Positions 24,570 to 38,200 of a stretch of DNA of 64,000 bases are shown here, one piece after another (the first letter of the stretch is position 1; the number at the start of each line of letters is the position of its first letter). The translations under genes and the position numbers were made by a program. The notes beneath the pieces are model-generated. The model made no database searches and was not told the DNA's origin. It saw nothing but the letters and a program-made list of their open reading frames with translations. Source of the DNA: Arcuatula senhousia (Eukaryota > Mollusca > Bivalvia > Mytilida > Mytilidae); NCBI GenBank assembly GCA_963971305.1, contig CAXARO010001007.1, forward strand, positions 1-64,000, written 5' to 3'.

Positions 24570-27500
24570 AAGGTCTTTCCCTTTCCAAAGGGAAGACCTT
24601 ACTGTATTTCTTATTTACACTTTCAAAATTTTTTTTCCGCGCCCAATATAAAAAAAGTGTCGCGACATATAATTTTGATACTTAGTACCTTTAGTCGGTC
24701 ATACTTGGAGATGCCCTGACTGACCCTGTGAAACCGATCTATTTTAAGTAACGGAGTTATCTGCCCCGGACCGGAAAACCTTGTTTGCAGATTAACTCAA
24801 AAACTGTAACCGTTATAAAAATTCTGAAGAGTGGATATTGTTACCTCACTCCTGGTTGTGATTTGTCACCCCAAAAAAAGTTTTTCGAAAAGTGTCACGG
24901 TTACGCAATTTTGAGTCGCGAATTGACAAAAACGTAAAAATTTCTATTTTTAGAACCGTTAGTCGTAGAACCTCAAAACTTTCATCATTCATTTTAGGTG
25001 ACCTATGGTACATCCAAAAATATAAAGGTCAAGGTCATATCAACAAAAACAAAAAAGGTCATTTTCTAGGACAATGGGTTTTATCTTCAAGTCAACTTTT
25101 CAGCCCTTATTTGAAACATTTTTGTGCGTTTTTTTTTTGATATGATGTCCGCCAGGAGTTCTTCTAGTAGATTATACAAAAAAATTCCATGAAATTTTTT
25201 AAATTTTCAACGCGTCTTGATTTTTGTGAAAATTGTACCGATTCTTTGTACGCCCTATACGTATGACCTTGAATGACCTTTTATGATTAAATCATCTCAA
25301 TATGACCACCAAGACCATTTTAAGTCATTTAAATATCATAATTATCAATATTAAGCAAATTTGAATTTTCCCCCCTCCCCCTTTTTACCCAAAAAATTCA
25401 AATTTAGCATTATTGGTTTTAAATGGTAAAAAATGCTCTAACATACCTATTTTGGTCAAAATAAGTCTGAATCAACCATAAAAAGTACTGCTTTCCCTAT
25501 TTATTAAGGTCTTTCCCTTTCCAAAGGGAAGACCTTACTGTATTTCTTATTTACACTTTCAAAATTTTTTTTCCGCGCCCAATATAAAAAAAGTGTCGCG
25601 ACATATAATTTTGATACTTAGTACCTTTAGTCGGTCATACTTGGAGATGCCCTGACTGACCCTGTGAAACCGATCTATTTTAAGTAACGGAGTTATCTGC
25701 CCCGGACCGGAAAACCTTGTTTGCAGATTAACTCAAAAACTGTAACCGTTATAAAAATTCTGAAGAGTGGATATTGTTACCTCACTCCTGGTTGTGATTT
25801 GTCACCCCAAAAAAAGTTTTTCGAAAAGTGTCACGGTTACGCAATTTTGAGTCGCGAATTGACAAAAACGTAAAAATTTCTATTTTTAGAACCGTTAGTC
25901 GTAGAACCTCAAAACTTTCATCATTCATTTTAGGTGACCTATGGTACATCCAAAAATATAAAGGTCAAGGTCATATCAACAAAAACAAAAAAGGTCATTT
26001 TCTAGGACAATGGGTTTTATCTTCAAGTCAACTTTTCAGCCCTTATTTGAAACATTTTTGTGCGGTTTTTTTTTTGATATGATGTCCGCCAGGAGTTCTT
26101 CTAGTAGATTATACAAAAAAATTCCATGAAATTTTTTTAATTTTCAACGCGTCTTGATTTTTGTGAAAATTGTACCGATTCTTTGTACGCCCTATACGTA
26201 TGACCTTGAATGACCTTTTATGATTAAATCATCTCAATATGACCACCAAGACCATTTTAAGTCATTTAAATATCATAATTATCAATATTAAGCAAATTTG
26301 AATTTTCCCCCCTCCCCCTTTTTACCCAAAAAATTCAAATTTAGCATTATTGGTTTTAAATGGTAAAAAATGCTCTAACATACCTATTTTGGTCAAAATA
26401 AGTCTGAATCAACCATAAAAAGTACTGCTTTCCCTATTTATTAAGGTCTTTCCCTTTCCAAAGGGAAGACCTTACTGTATTTCTTATTTACACTTTCAAA
26501 ATTTTTTTTCCGCGCCCAATATAAAAAAAGTGTCGCGACATATAATTTTGATACTTAGTACCTTTAGTCGGTCATACTTGGAGATGCCCTGACTGACCCT
26601 GTGAAACCGATCTATTTTAAGTAACGGAGTTATCTGCCCCGGACCGGAAAACCTTGTTTGCAGATTAACTCAAAAACTGTAACCGTTATAAAAATTCTGA
26701 AGAGTGGATATTGTTACCTCACTCCTGGTTATGATTTGTCACCCCAAAAAAAGTTTTTCGAAAAGTGTCACGGTTACGCAATTTTGAGTCGCGAATTGAC
26801 AAAAACGTAAAAATTTCTATTTTTAGAACCGTTAGTCGTAGAACCTCAAAACTTTCATCATTCATTTTAGGTGACCTATGGTACATCCAAAAATATAAAG
26901 GTCAAGGTCATATCAACAAAAACAAAAAAGGTCATTTTCTAGGACAATGGGTTTTATCTTCAAGTCAACTTTTCAGCCCTTATTTGAAACATTTTTGTGC
27001 GGTTTTTTTTGATATGATGTCCGCCAGGAGTTCTTCTAGTAGATTATACAAAAAAATTCCATGAAATTTTTTTAATTTTCAACGCGTCTTGATTTTTGTG
27101 AAAATTGTACCGATTCTTTGTACGCCCTATACGTATGACCTTGAATGACCTTTTATGATTAAATCATCTCAATATGACCACCAAGACCATTTTAAGTCAT
27201 TTAAATATCATAATTATCAATATTAAGCAAATTTGAATTTTCCCCCCTCCCCCTTTTTACCCAAAAAATTCAAATTTAGCATTATTGGTTTTAAATGGTA
27301 AAAAATGCTCTAACATACCTATTTTGGTCAAAATAAGTCTGAATCAACCATAAAAAGTACTGCTTTCCCTATTTATTAAGGTCTTTCCCTTTCCAAAGGG
27401 AAGACCTTACTGTATTTCTTATTTACACTTTCAAAATTTTTTTTCCGCGCCCAATATAAAAAAAGTGTCGCGACATATAATTTTGATACTTAGTACCTTT

Positions 27501-29249
27501 AGTCGGTCATACTTGGAGATGCCCTGACTGACCCTGTGAAACCGATCTATTTTAAGTAACGGAGTTATCTGCCCCGGACCGGAAAACCTTGTTTGCAGAT
27601 TAACTCAAAAACTGTAACCGTTATAAAAATTCTGAAGAGTGGATATTGTTACCTCACTCCTGGTTGTGATTTGTCACCCCAAAAAAAGTTTTTCGAAAAG
27701 TGTCACGGTTACGCAATTTTGAGTCGCGAATTGACAAAAACGTAAAAATTTCTATTTTTAGAACCGTTAGTCGTAGAACCTCAAAACTTTCATCATTCAT
27801 TTTAGGTGACCTATGGTACATCCAAAAATATAAAGGTCAAGGTCATATCAACAAAAACAAAAAAGGTCATTTTCTAGGACAATGGGTTTTATCTTCAAGT
27901 CAACTTTTCAGCCCTTATTTGAAACATTTTTGTGCGGTTTTTTTTTGATATGATGTCCGCCAGGAGTTCTTCTAGTAGATTATACAAAAAAATTCCATGA
28001 AATTTTTTTAATTTTCAACGCGTCTTGATTTTTGTGAAAATTGTACCGATTCTTTGTACGCCCTATACGTATGACCTTGAATGACCTTTTATGATTAAAT
28101 CATCTCAATATGACCACCAAGACCATTTTAAGTCATTTAAATATCATAATTATCAATATTAAGCAAATTTGAATTTTCCCCCCTCCCCCTTTTTACCCAA
28201 AAAATTCAAATTTAGCATTATTGGTTTTAAATGGTAAAAAATGCTCTAACATACCTATTTTGGTCAAAATAAGTCTGAATCAACCATAAAAAGTACTGCT
28301 TTCCCTATTTATTAAGGTCTTTCCCTTTCCAAAGGGAAGACCTTACTGTATTTCTTATTTACACTTTCAAAATTTTTTTTCCGCGCCCAATATAAAAAAA
28401 GTGTCGCGACATATAATTTTGATACTTAGTACCTTTAGTCGGTCATACTTGGAGATGCCCTGACTGACCCTGTGAAACCGATCTATTTTAAGTAACGGAG
28501 TTATCTGCCCCGGACCGGAAAACCTTGTTTGCAGATTAACTCAAAAACTGTAACCGTTATAAAAATTCTGAAGAGTGGATATTGTTACCTCACTCCTGGT
28601 TGTGATTTGTCACCCCAAAAAAAGTTTTTCGAAAAGTGTCACGGTTACGCAATTTTGAGTCGCGAATTGACAAAAACGTAAAAATTTCTATTTTTAGAAC
28701 CGTTAGTCGTAGAACCTCAAAACTTTCATCATTCATTTTAGGTGACCTATGGTACATCCAAAAATATAAAGGTCAAGGTCATATCAACAAAAACAAAAAA
28801 GGTCATTTTCTAGGACAATGGGTTTTATCTTCAAGTCAACTTTTCAGCCCTTATTTGAAACATTTTTGTGCGGTTTTTTTTTGATATGATGTCCGCCAGG
28901 AGTTCTTCTAGTAGATTATACAAAAAAATTCCATGAAATTTTTTTAATTTTCAACGCGTCTTGATTTTTGTGAAAATTGTACCGATTCTTTGTACGCCCT
29001 ATACGTATGACCTTGAATGACCTTTTATGATTAAATCATCTCAATATGACCACCAAGACCATTTTAAGTCATTTAAATATCATAATTATCAATATTAAGC
29101 AAATTTGAATTTTCCCCCCTCCCCCTTTTTACCCAAAAAATTCAAATTTAGCATTATTGGTTTTAAATGGTAAAAAATGCTCTAACATACCTATTTTGGT
29201 CAAAATAAGTCTGAATCAACCATAAAAAGTACTGCTTTCCCTATTTATT
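24570..29249 (+). repeat. Monomers 23-27 sharing a GGTTGTG variant
   Basis: Monomers 23, 24, 26 and 27 read CTGGTTGTGATT where the array norm is CTGGTTATGATT; monomer 25 has the norm and a T8 tract. The variant appears nowhere else that I saw. It marks the last cluster of shared variants before the near-uniform domain begins. Confidence 0.7.
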
Positions 29250-32200
29250 AAGGTCTTTCCCTTTCCAAAGGGAAGACCTTACTGTATTTCTTATTTACAC
29301 TTTCAAAATTTTTTTTCCGCGCCCAATATAAAAAAAGTGTCGCGACATATAATTTTGATACTTAGTACCTTTAGTCGGTCATACTTGGAGATGCCCTGAC
29401 TGACCCTGTGAAACCGATCTATTTTAAGTAACGGAGTTATCTGCCCCGGACCGGAAAACCTTGTTTGCAGATTAACTCAAAAACTGTAACCGTTATAAAA
29501 ATTCTGAAGAGTGGATATTGTTACCTCACTCCTGGTTATGATTTGTCACCCCAAAAAAAGTTTTTCGAAAAGTGTCACGGTTACGCAATTTTGAGTCGCG
29601 AATTGACAAAAACGTAAAAATTTCTATTTTTAGAACCGTTAGTCGTAGAACCTCAAAACTTTCATCATTCATTTTAGGTGACCTATGGTACATCCAAAAA
29701 TATAAAGGTCAAGGTCATATCAACAAAAACAAAAAAGGTCATTTTCTAGGACAATGGGTTTTATCTTCAAGTCAACTTTTCAGCCCTTATTTGAAACATT
29801 TTTGTGCGGTTTTTTTTTGATATGATGTCCGCCAGGAGTTCTTCTAGTAGATTATACAAAAAAATTCCATGAAATTTTTTTAATTTTCAACGCGTCTTGA
29901 TTTTTGTGAAAATTGTACCGATTCTTTGTACGCCCTATACGTATGACCTTGAATGACCTTTTATGATTAAATCATCTCAATATGACCACCAAGACCATTT
30001 TAAGTCATTTAAATATCATAATTATCAATATTAAGCAAATTTGAATTTTCCCCCCTCCCCCTTTTTACCCAAAAAATTCAAATTTAGCATTATTGGTTTT
30101 AAATGGTAAAAAATGCTCTAACATACCTATTTTGGTCAAAATAAGTCTGAATCAACCATAAAAAGTACTGCTTTCCCTATTTATTAAGGTCTTTCCCTTT
30201 CCAAAGGGAAGACCTTACTGTATTTCTTATTTACACTTTCAAAATTTTTTTTCCGCGCCCAATATAAAAAAAGTGTCGCGACATATAATTTTGATACTTA
30301 GTACCTTTAGTCGGTCATACTTGGAGATGCCCTGACTGACCCTGTGAAACCGATCTATTTTAAGTAACGGAGTTATCTGCCCCGGACCGGAAAACCTTGT
30401 TTGCAGATTAACTCAAAAACTGTAACCGTTATAAAAATTCTGAAGAGTGGATATTGTTACCTCACTCCTGGTTATGATTTGTCACCCCAAAAAAAGTTTT
30501 TCGAAAAGTGTCACGGTTACGCAATTTTGAGTCGCGAATTGACAAAAACGTAAAAATTTCTATTTTTAGAACCGTTAGTCGTAGAACCTCAAAACTTTCA
30601 TCATTCATTTTAGGTGACCTATGGTACATCCAAAAATATAAAGGTCAAGGTCATATCAACAAAAACAAAAAAGGTCATTTTCTAGGACAATGGGTTTTAT
30701 CTTCAAGTCAACTTTTCAGCCCTTATTTGAAACATTTTTGTGCGGTTTTTTTTTGATATGATGTCCGCCAGGAGTTCTTCTAGTAGATTATACAAAAAAA
30801 TTCCATGAAATTTTTTTAATTTTCAACGCGTCTTGATTTTTGTGAAAATTGTACCGATTCTTTGTACGCCCTATACGTATGACCTTGAATGACCTTTTAT
30901 GATTAAATCATCTCAATATGACCACCAAGACCATTTTAAGTCATTTAAATATCATAATTATCAATATTAAGCAAATTTGAATTTTCCCCCCTCCCCCTTT
31001 TTACCCAAAAAATTCAAATTTAGCATTATTGGTTTTAAATGGTAAAAAATGCTCTAACATACCTATTTTGGTCAAAATAAGTCTGAATCAACCATAAAAA
31101 GTACTGCTTTCCCTATTTATTAAGGTCTTTCCCTTTCCAAAGGGAAGACCTTACTGTATTTCTTATTTACACTTTCAAAATTTTTTTTCCGCGCCCAATA
31201 TAAAAAAAGTGTCGCGACATATAATTTTGATACTTAGTACCTTTAGTCGGTCATACTTGGAGATGCCCTGACTGACCCTGTGAAACCGATCTATTTTAAG
31301 TAACGGAGTTATCTGCCCCGGACCGGAAAACCTTGTTTGCAGATTAACTCAAAAACTGTAACCGTTATAAAAATTCTGAAGAGTGGATATTGTTACCTCA
31401 CTCCTGGTTATGATTTGTCACCCCAAAAAAAGTTTTTCGAAAAGTGTCACGGTTACGCAATTTTGAGTCGCGAATTGACAAAAACGTAAAAATTTCTATT
31501 TTTAGAACCGTTAGTCGTAGAACCTCAAAACTTTCATCATTCATTTTAGGTGACCTATGGTACATCCAAAAATATAAAGGTCAAGGTCATATCAACAAAA
31601 ACAAAAAAGGTCATTTTCTAGGACAATGGGTTTTATCTTCAAGTCAACTTTTCAGCCCTTATTTGAAACATTTTTGTGCGGTTTTTTTTTGATATGATGT
31701 CCGCCAGGAGTTCTTCTAGTAGATTATACAAAAAAATTCCATGAAATTTTTTTAATTTTCAACGCGTCTTGATTTTTGTGAAAATTGTACCGATTCTTTG
31801 TACGCCCTATACGTATGACCTTGAATGACCTTTTATGATTAAATCATCTCAATATGACCACCAAGACCATTTTAAGTCATTTAAATATCATAATTATCAA
31901 TATTAAGCAAATTTGAATTTTCCCCCCTCCCCCTTTTTACCCAAAAAATTCAAATTTAGCATTATTGGTTTTAAATGGTAAAAAATGCTCTAACATACCT
32001 ATTTTGGTCAAAATAAGTCTGAATCAACCATAAAAAGTACTGCTTTCCCTATTTATTAAGGTCTTTCCCTTTCCAAAGGGAAGACCTTACTGTATTTCTT
32101 ATTTACACTTTCAAAATTTTTTTTCCGCGCCCAATATAAAAAAAGTGTCGCGACATATAATTTTGATACTTAGTACCTTTAGTCGGTCATACTTGGAGAT

Positions 32201-35200
32201 GCCCTGACTGACCCTGTGAAACCGATCTATTTTAAGTAACGGAGTTATCTGCCCCGGACCGGAAAACCTTGTTTGCAGATTAACTCAAAAACTGTAACCG
32301 TTATAAAAATTCTGAAGAGTGGATATTGTTACCTCACTCCTGGTTATGATTTGTCACCCCAAAAAAAGTTTTTCGAAAAGTGTCACGGTTACGCAATTTT
32401 GAGTCGCGAATTGACAAAAACGTAAAAATTTCTATTTTTAGAACCGTTAGTCGTAGAACCTCAAAACTTTCATCATTCATTTTAGGTGACCTATGGTACA
32501 TCCAAAAATATAAAGGTCAAGGTCATATCAACAAAAACAAAAAAGGTCATTTTCTAGGACAATGGGTTTTATCTTCAAGTCAACTTTTCAGCCCTTATTT
32601 GAAACATTTTTGTGCGGTTTTTTTTTGATATGATGTCCGCCAGGAGTTCTTCTAGTAGATTATACAAAAAAATTCCATGAAATTTTTTTAATTTTCAACG
32701 CGTCTTGATTTTTGTGAAAATTGTACCGATTCTTTGTACGCCCTATACGTATGACCTTGAATGACCTTTTATGATTAAATCATCTCAATATGACCACCAA
32801 GACCATTTTAAGTCATTTAAATATCATAATTATCAATATTAAGCAAATTTGAATTTTCCCCCCTCCCCCTTTTTACCCAAAAAATTCAAATTTAGCATTA
32901 TTGGTTTTAAATGGTAAAAAATGCTCTAACATACCTATTTTGGTCAAAATAAGTCTGAATCAACCATAAAAAGTACTGCTTTCCCTATTTATTAAGGTCT
33001 TTCCCTTTCCAAAGGGAAGACCTTACTGTATTTCTTATTTACACTTTCAAAATTTTTTTTCCGCGCCCAATATAAAAAAAGTGTCGCGACATATAATTTT
33101 GATACTTAGTACCTTTAGTCGGTCATACTTGGAGATGCCCTGACTGACCCTGTGAAACCGATCTATTTTAAGTAACGGAGTTATCTGCCCCGGACCGGAA
33201 AACCTTGTTTGCAGATTAACTCAAAAACTGTAACCGTTATAAAAATTCTGAAGAGTGGATATTGTTACCTCACTCCTGGTTATGATTTGTCACCCCAAAA
33301 AAAGTTTTTCGAAAAGTGTCACGGTTACGCAATTTTGAGTCGCGAATTGACAAAAACGTAAAAATTTCTATTTTTAGAACCGTTAGTCGTAGAACCTCAA
33401 AACTTTCATCATTCATTTTAGGTGACCTATGGTACATCCAAAAATATAAAGGTCAAGGTCATATCAACAAAAACAAAAAAGGTCATTTTCTAGGACAATG
33501 GGTTTTATCTTCAAGTCAACTTTTCAGCCCTTATTTGAAACATTTTTGTGCGGTTTTTTTTTGATATGATGTCCGCCAGGAGTTCTTCTAGTAGATTATA
33601 CAAAAAAATTCCATGAAATTTTTTTAATTTTCAACGCGTCTTGATTTTTGTGAAAATTGTACCGATTCTTTGTACGCCCTATACGTATGACCTTGAATGA
33701 CCTTTTATGATTAAATCATCTCAATATGACCACCAAGACCATTTTAAGTCATTTAAATATCATAATTATCAATATTAAGCAAATTTGAATTTTCCCCCCT
33801 CCCCCTTTTTACCCAAAAAATTCAAATTTAGCATTATTGGTTTTAAATGGTAAAAAATGCTCTAACATACCTATTTTGGTCAAAATAAGTCTGAATCAAC
33901 CATAAAAAGTACTGCTTTCCCTATTTATTAAGGTCTTTCCCTTTCCAAAGGGAAGACCTTACTGTATTTCTTATTTACACTTTCAAAATTTTTTTTCCGC
34001 GCCCAATATAAAAAAAGTGTCGCGACATATAATTTTGATACTTAGTACCTTTAGTCGGTCATACTTGGAGATGCCCTGACTGACCCTGTGAAACCGATCT
34101 ATTTTAAGTAACGGAGTTATCTGCCCCGGACCGGAAAACCTTGTTTGCAGATTAACTCAAAAACTGTAACCGTTATAAAAATTCTGAAGAGTGGATATTG
34201 TTACCTCACTCCTGGTTATGATTTGTCACCCCAAAAAAAGTTTTTCGAAAAGTGTCACGGTTACGCAATTTTGAGTCGCGAATTGACAAAAACGTAAAAA
34301 TTTCTATTTTTAGAACCGTTAGTCGTAGAACCTCAAAACTTTCATCATTCATTTTAGGTGACCTATGGTACATCCAAAAATATAAAGGTCAAGGTCATAT
34401 CAACAAAAACAAAAAAGGTCATTTTCTAGGACAATGGGTTTTATCTTCAAGTCAACTTTTCAGCCCTTATTTGAAACATTTTTGTGCGGTTTTTTTTTGA
34501 TATGATGTCCGCCAGGAGTTCTTCTAGTAGATTATACAAAAAAATTCCATGAAATTTTTTTAATTTTCAACGCGTCTTGATTTTTGTGAAAATTGTACCG
34601 ATTCTTTGTACGCCCTATACGTATGACCTTGAATGACCTTTTATGATTAAATCATCTCAATATGACCACCAAGACCATTTTAAGTCATTTAAATATCATA
34701 ATTATCAATATTAAGCAAATTTGAATTTTCCCCCCTCCCCCTTTTTACCCAAAAAATTCAAATTTAGCATTATTGGTTTTAAATGGTAAAAAATGCTCTA
34801 ACATACCTATTTTGGTCAAAATAAGTCTGAATCAACCATAAAAAGTACTGCTTTCCCTATTTATTAAGGTCTTTCCCTTTCCAAAGGGAAGACCTTACTG
34901 TATTTCTTATTTACACTTTCAAAATTTTTTTTCCGCGCCCAATATAAAAAAAGTGTCGCGACATATAATTTTGATACTTAGTACCTTTAGTCGGTCATAC
35001 TTGGAGATGCCCTGACTGACCCTGTGAAACCGATCTATTTTAAGTAACGGAGTTATCTGCCCCGGACCGGAAAACCTTGTTTGCAGATTAACTCAAAAAC
35101 TGTAACCGTTATAAAAATTCTGAAGAGTGGATATTGTTACCTCACTCCTGGTTATGATTTGTCACCCCAAAAAAAGTTTTTCGAAAAGTGTCACGGTTAC

Positions 35201-38200
35201 GCAATTTTGAGTCGCGAATTGACAAAAACGTAAAAATTTCTATTTTTAGAACCGTTAGTCGTAGAACCTCAAAACTTTCATCATTCATTTTAGGTGACCT
35301 ATGGTACATCCAAAAATATAAAGGTCAAGGTCATATCAACAAAAACAAAAAAGGTCATTTTCTAGGACAATGGGTTTTATCTTCAAGTCAACTTTTCAGC
35401 CCTTATTTGAAACATTTTTGTGCGGTTTTTTTTTGATATGATGTCCGCCAGGAGTTCTTCTAGTAGATTATACAAAAAAATTCCATGAAATTTTTTTAAT
35501 TTTCAACGCGTCTTGATTTTTGTGAAAATTGTACCGATTCTTTGTACGCCCTATACGTATGACCTTGAATGACCTTTTATGATTAAATCATCTCAATATG
35601 ACCACCAAGACCATTTTAAGTCATTTAAATATCATAATTATCAATATTAAGCAAATTTGAATTTCCCCCCCTCCCCCTTTTTACCCAAAAAATTCAAATT
35701 TAGCATTATTGGTTTTAAATGGTAAAAAATGCTCTAACATACCTATTTTGGTCAAAATAAGTCTGAATCAACCATAAAAAGTACTGCTTTCCCTATTTAT
35801 TAAGGTCTTTCCCTTTCCAAAGGGAAGACCTTACTGTATTTCTTATTTACACTTTCAAAATTTTTTTTCCGCGCCCAATATAAAAAAAGTGTCGCGACAT
35901 ATAATTTTGATACTTAGTACCTTTAGTCGGTCATACTTGGAGATGCCCTGACTGACCCTGTGAAACCGATCTATTTTAAGTAACGGAGTTATCTGCCCCG
36001 GACCGGAAAACCTTGTTTGCAGATTAACTCAAAAACTGTAACCGTTATAAAAATTCTGAAGAGTGGATATTGTTACCTCACTCCTGGTTATGATTTGTCA
36101 CCCCAAAAAAAGTTTTTCGAAAAGTGTCACGGTTACGCAATTTTGAGTCGCGAATTGACAAAAACGTAAAAATTTCTATTTTTAGAACCGTTAGTCGTAG
36201 AACCTCAAAACTTTCATCATTCATTTTAGGTGACCTATGGTACATCCAAAAATATAAAGGTCAAGGTCATATCAACAAAAACAAAAAAGGTCATTTTCTA
36301 GGACAATGGGTTTTATCTTCAAGTCAACTTTTCAGCCCTTATTTGAAACATTTTTGTGCGGTTTTTTTTTGATATGATGTCCGCCAGGAGTTCTTCTAGT
36401 AGATTATACAAAAAAATTCCATGAAATTTTTTTAATTTTCAACGCGTCTTGATTTTTGTGAAAATTGTACCGATTCTTTGTACGCCCTATACGTATGACC
36501 TTGAATGACCTTTTATGATTAAATCATCTCAATATGACCACCAAGACCATTTTAAGTCATTTAAATATCATAATTATCAATATTAAGCAAATTTGAATTT
36601 TCCCCCCTCCCCCTTTTTACCCAAAAAATTCAAATTTAGCATTATTGGTTTTAAATGGTAAAAAATGCTCTAACATACCTATTTTGGTCAAAATAAGTCT
36701 GAATCAACCATAAAAAGTACTGCTTTCCCTATTTATTAAGGTCTTTCCCTTTCCAAAGGGAAGACCTTACTGTATTTCTTATTTACACTTTCAAAATTTT
36801 TTTTCCGCGCCCAATATAAAAAAAGTGTCGCGACATATAATTTTGATACTTAGTACCTTTAGTCGGTCATACTTGGAGATGCCCTGACTGACCCTGTGAA
36901 ACCGATCTATTTTAAGTAACGGAGTTATCTGCCCCGGACCGGAAAACCTTGTTTGCAGATTAACTCAAAAACTGTAACCGTTATAAAAATTCTGAAGAGT
37001 GGATATTGTTACCTCACTCCTGGTTATGATTTGTCACCCCAAAAAAAGTTTTTCGAAAAGTGTCACGGTTACGCAATTTTGAGTCGCGAATTGACAAAAA
37101 CGTAAAAATTTCTATTTTTAGAACCGTTAGTCGTAGAACCTCAAAACTTTCATCATTCATTTTAGGTGACCTATGGTACATCCAAAAATATAAAGGTCAA
37201 GGTCATATCAACAAAAACAAAAAAGGTCATTTTCTAGGACAATGGGTTTTATCTTCAAGTCAACTTTTCAGCCCTTATTTGAAACATTTTTGTGCGGTTT
37301 TTTTTTGATATGATGTCCGCCAGGAGTTCTTCTAGTAGATTATACAAAAAAATTCCATGAAATTTTTTTAATTTTCAACGCGTCTTGATTTTTGTGAAAA
37401 TTGTACCGATTCTTTGTACGCCCTATACGTATGACCTTGAATGACCTTTTATGATTAAATCATCTCAATATGACCACCAAGACCATTTTAAGTCATTTAA
37501 ATATCATAATTATCAATATTAAGCAAATTTGAATTTTCCCCCCTCCCCCTTTTTACCCAAAAAATTCAAATTTAGCATTATTGGTTTTAAATGGTAAAAA
37601 ATGCTCTAACATACCTATTTTGGTCAAAATAAGTCTGAATCAACCATAAAAAGTACTGCTTTCCCTATTTATTAAGGTCTTTCCCTTTCCAAAGGGAAGA
37701 CCTTACTGTATTTCTTATTTACACTTTCAAAATTTTTTTTCCGCGCCCAATATAAAAAAAGTGTCGCGACATATAATTTTGATACTTAGTACCTTTAGTC
37801 GGTCATACTTGGAGATGCCCTGACTGACCCTGTGAAACCGATCTATTTTAAGTAACGGAGTTATCTGCCCCGGACCGGAAAACCTTGTTTGCAGATTAAC
37901 TCAAAAACTGTAACCGTTATAAAAATTCTGAAGAGTGGATATTGTTACCTCACTCCTGGTTATGATTTGTCACCCCAAAAAAAGTTTTTCGAAAAGTGTC
38001 ACGGTTACGCAATTTTGAGTCGCGAATTGACAAAAACGTAAAAATTTCTATTTTTAGAACCGTTAGTCGTAGAACCTCAAAACTTTCATCATTCATTTTA
38101 GGTGACCTATGGTACATCCAAAAATATAAAGGTCAAGGTCATATCAACAAAAACAAAAAAGGTCATTTTCTAGGACAATGGGTTTTATCTTCAAGTCAAC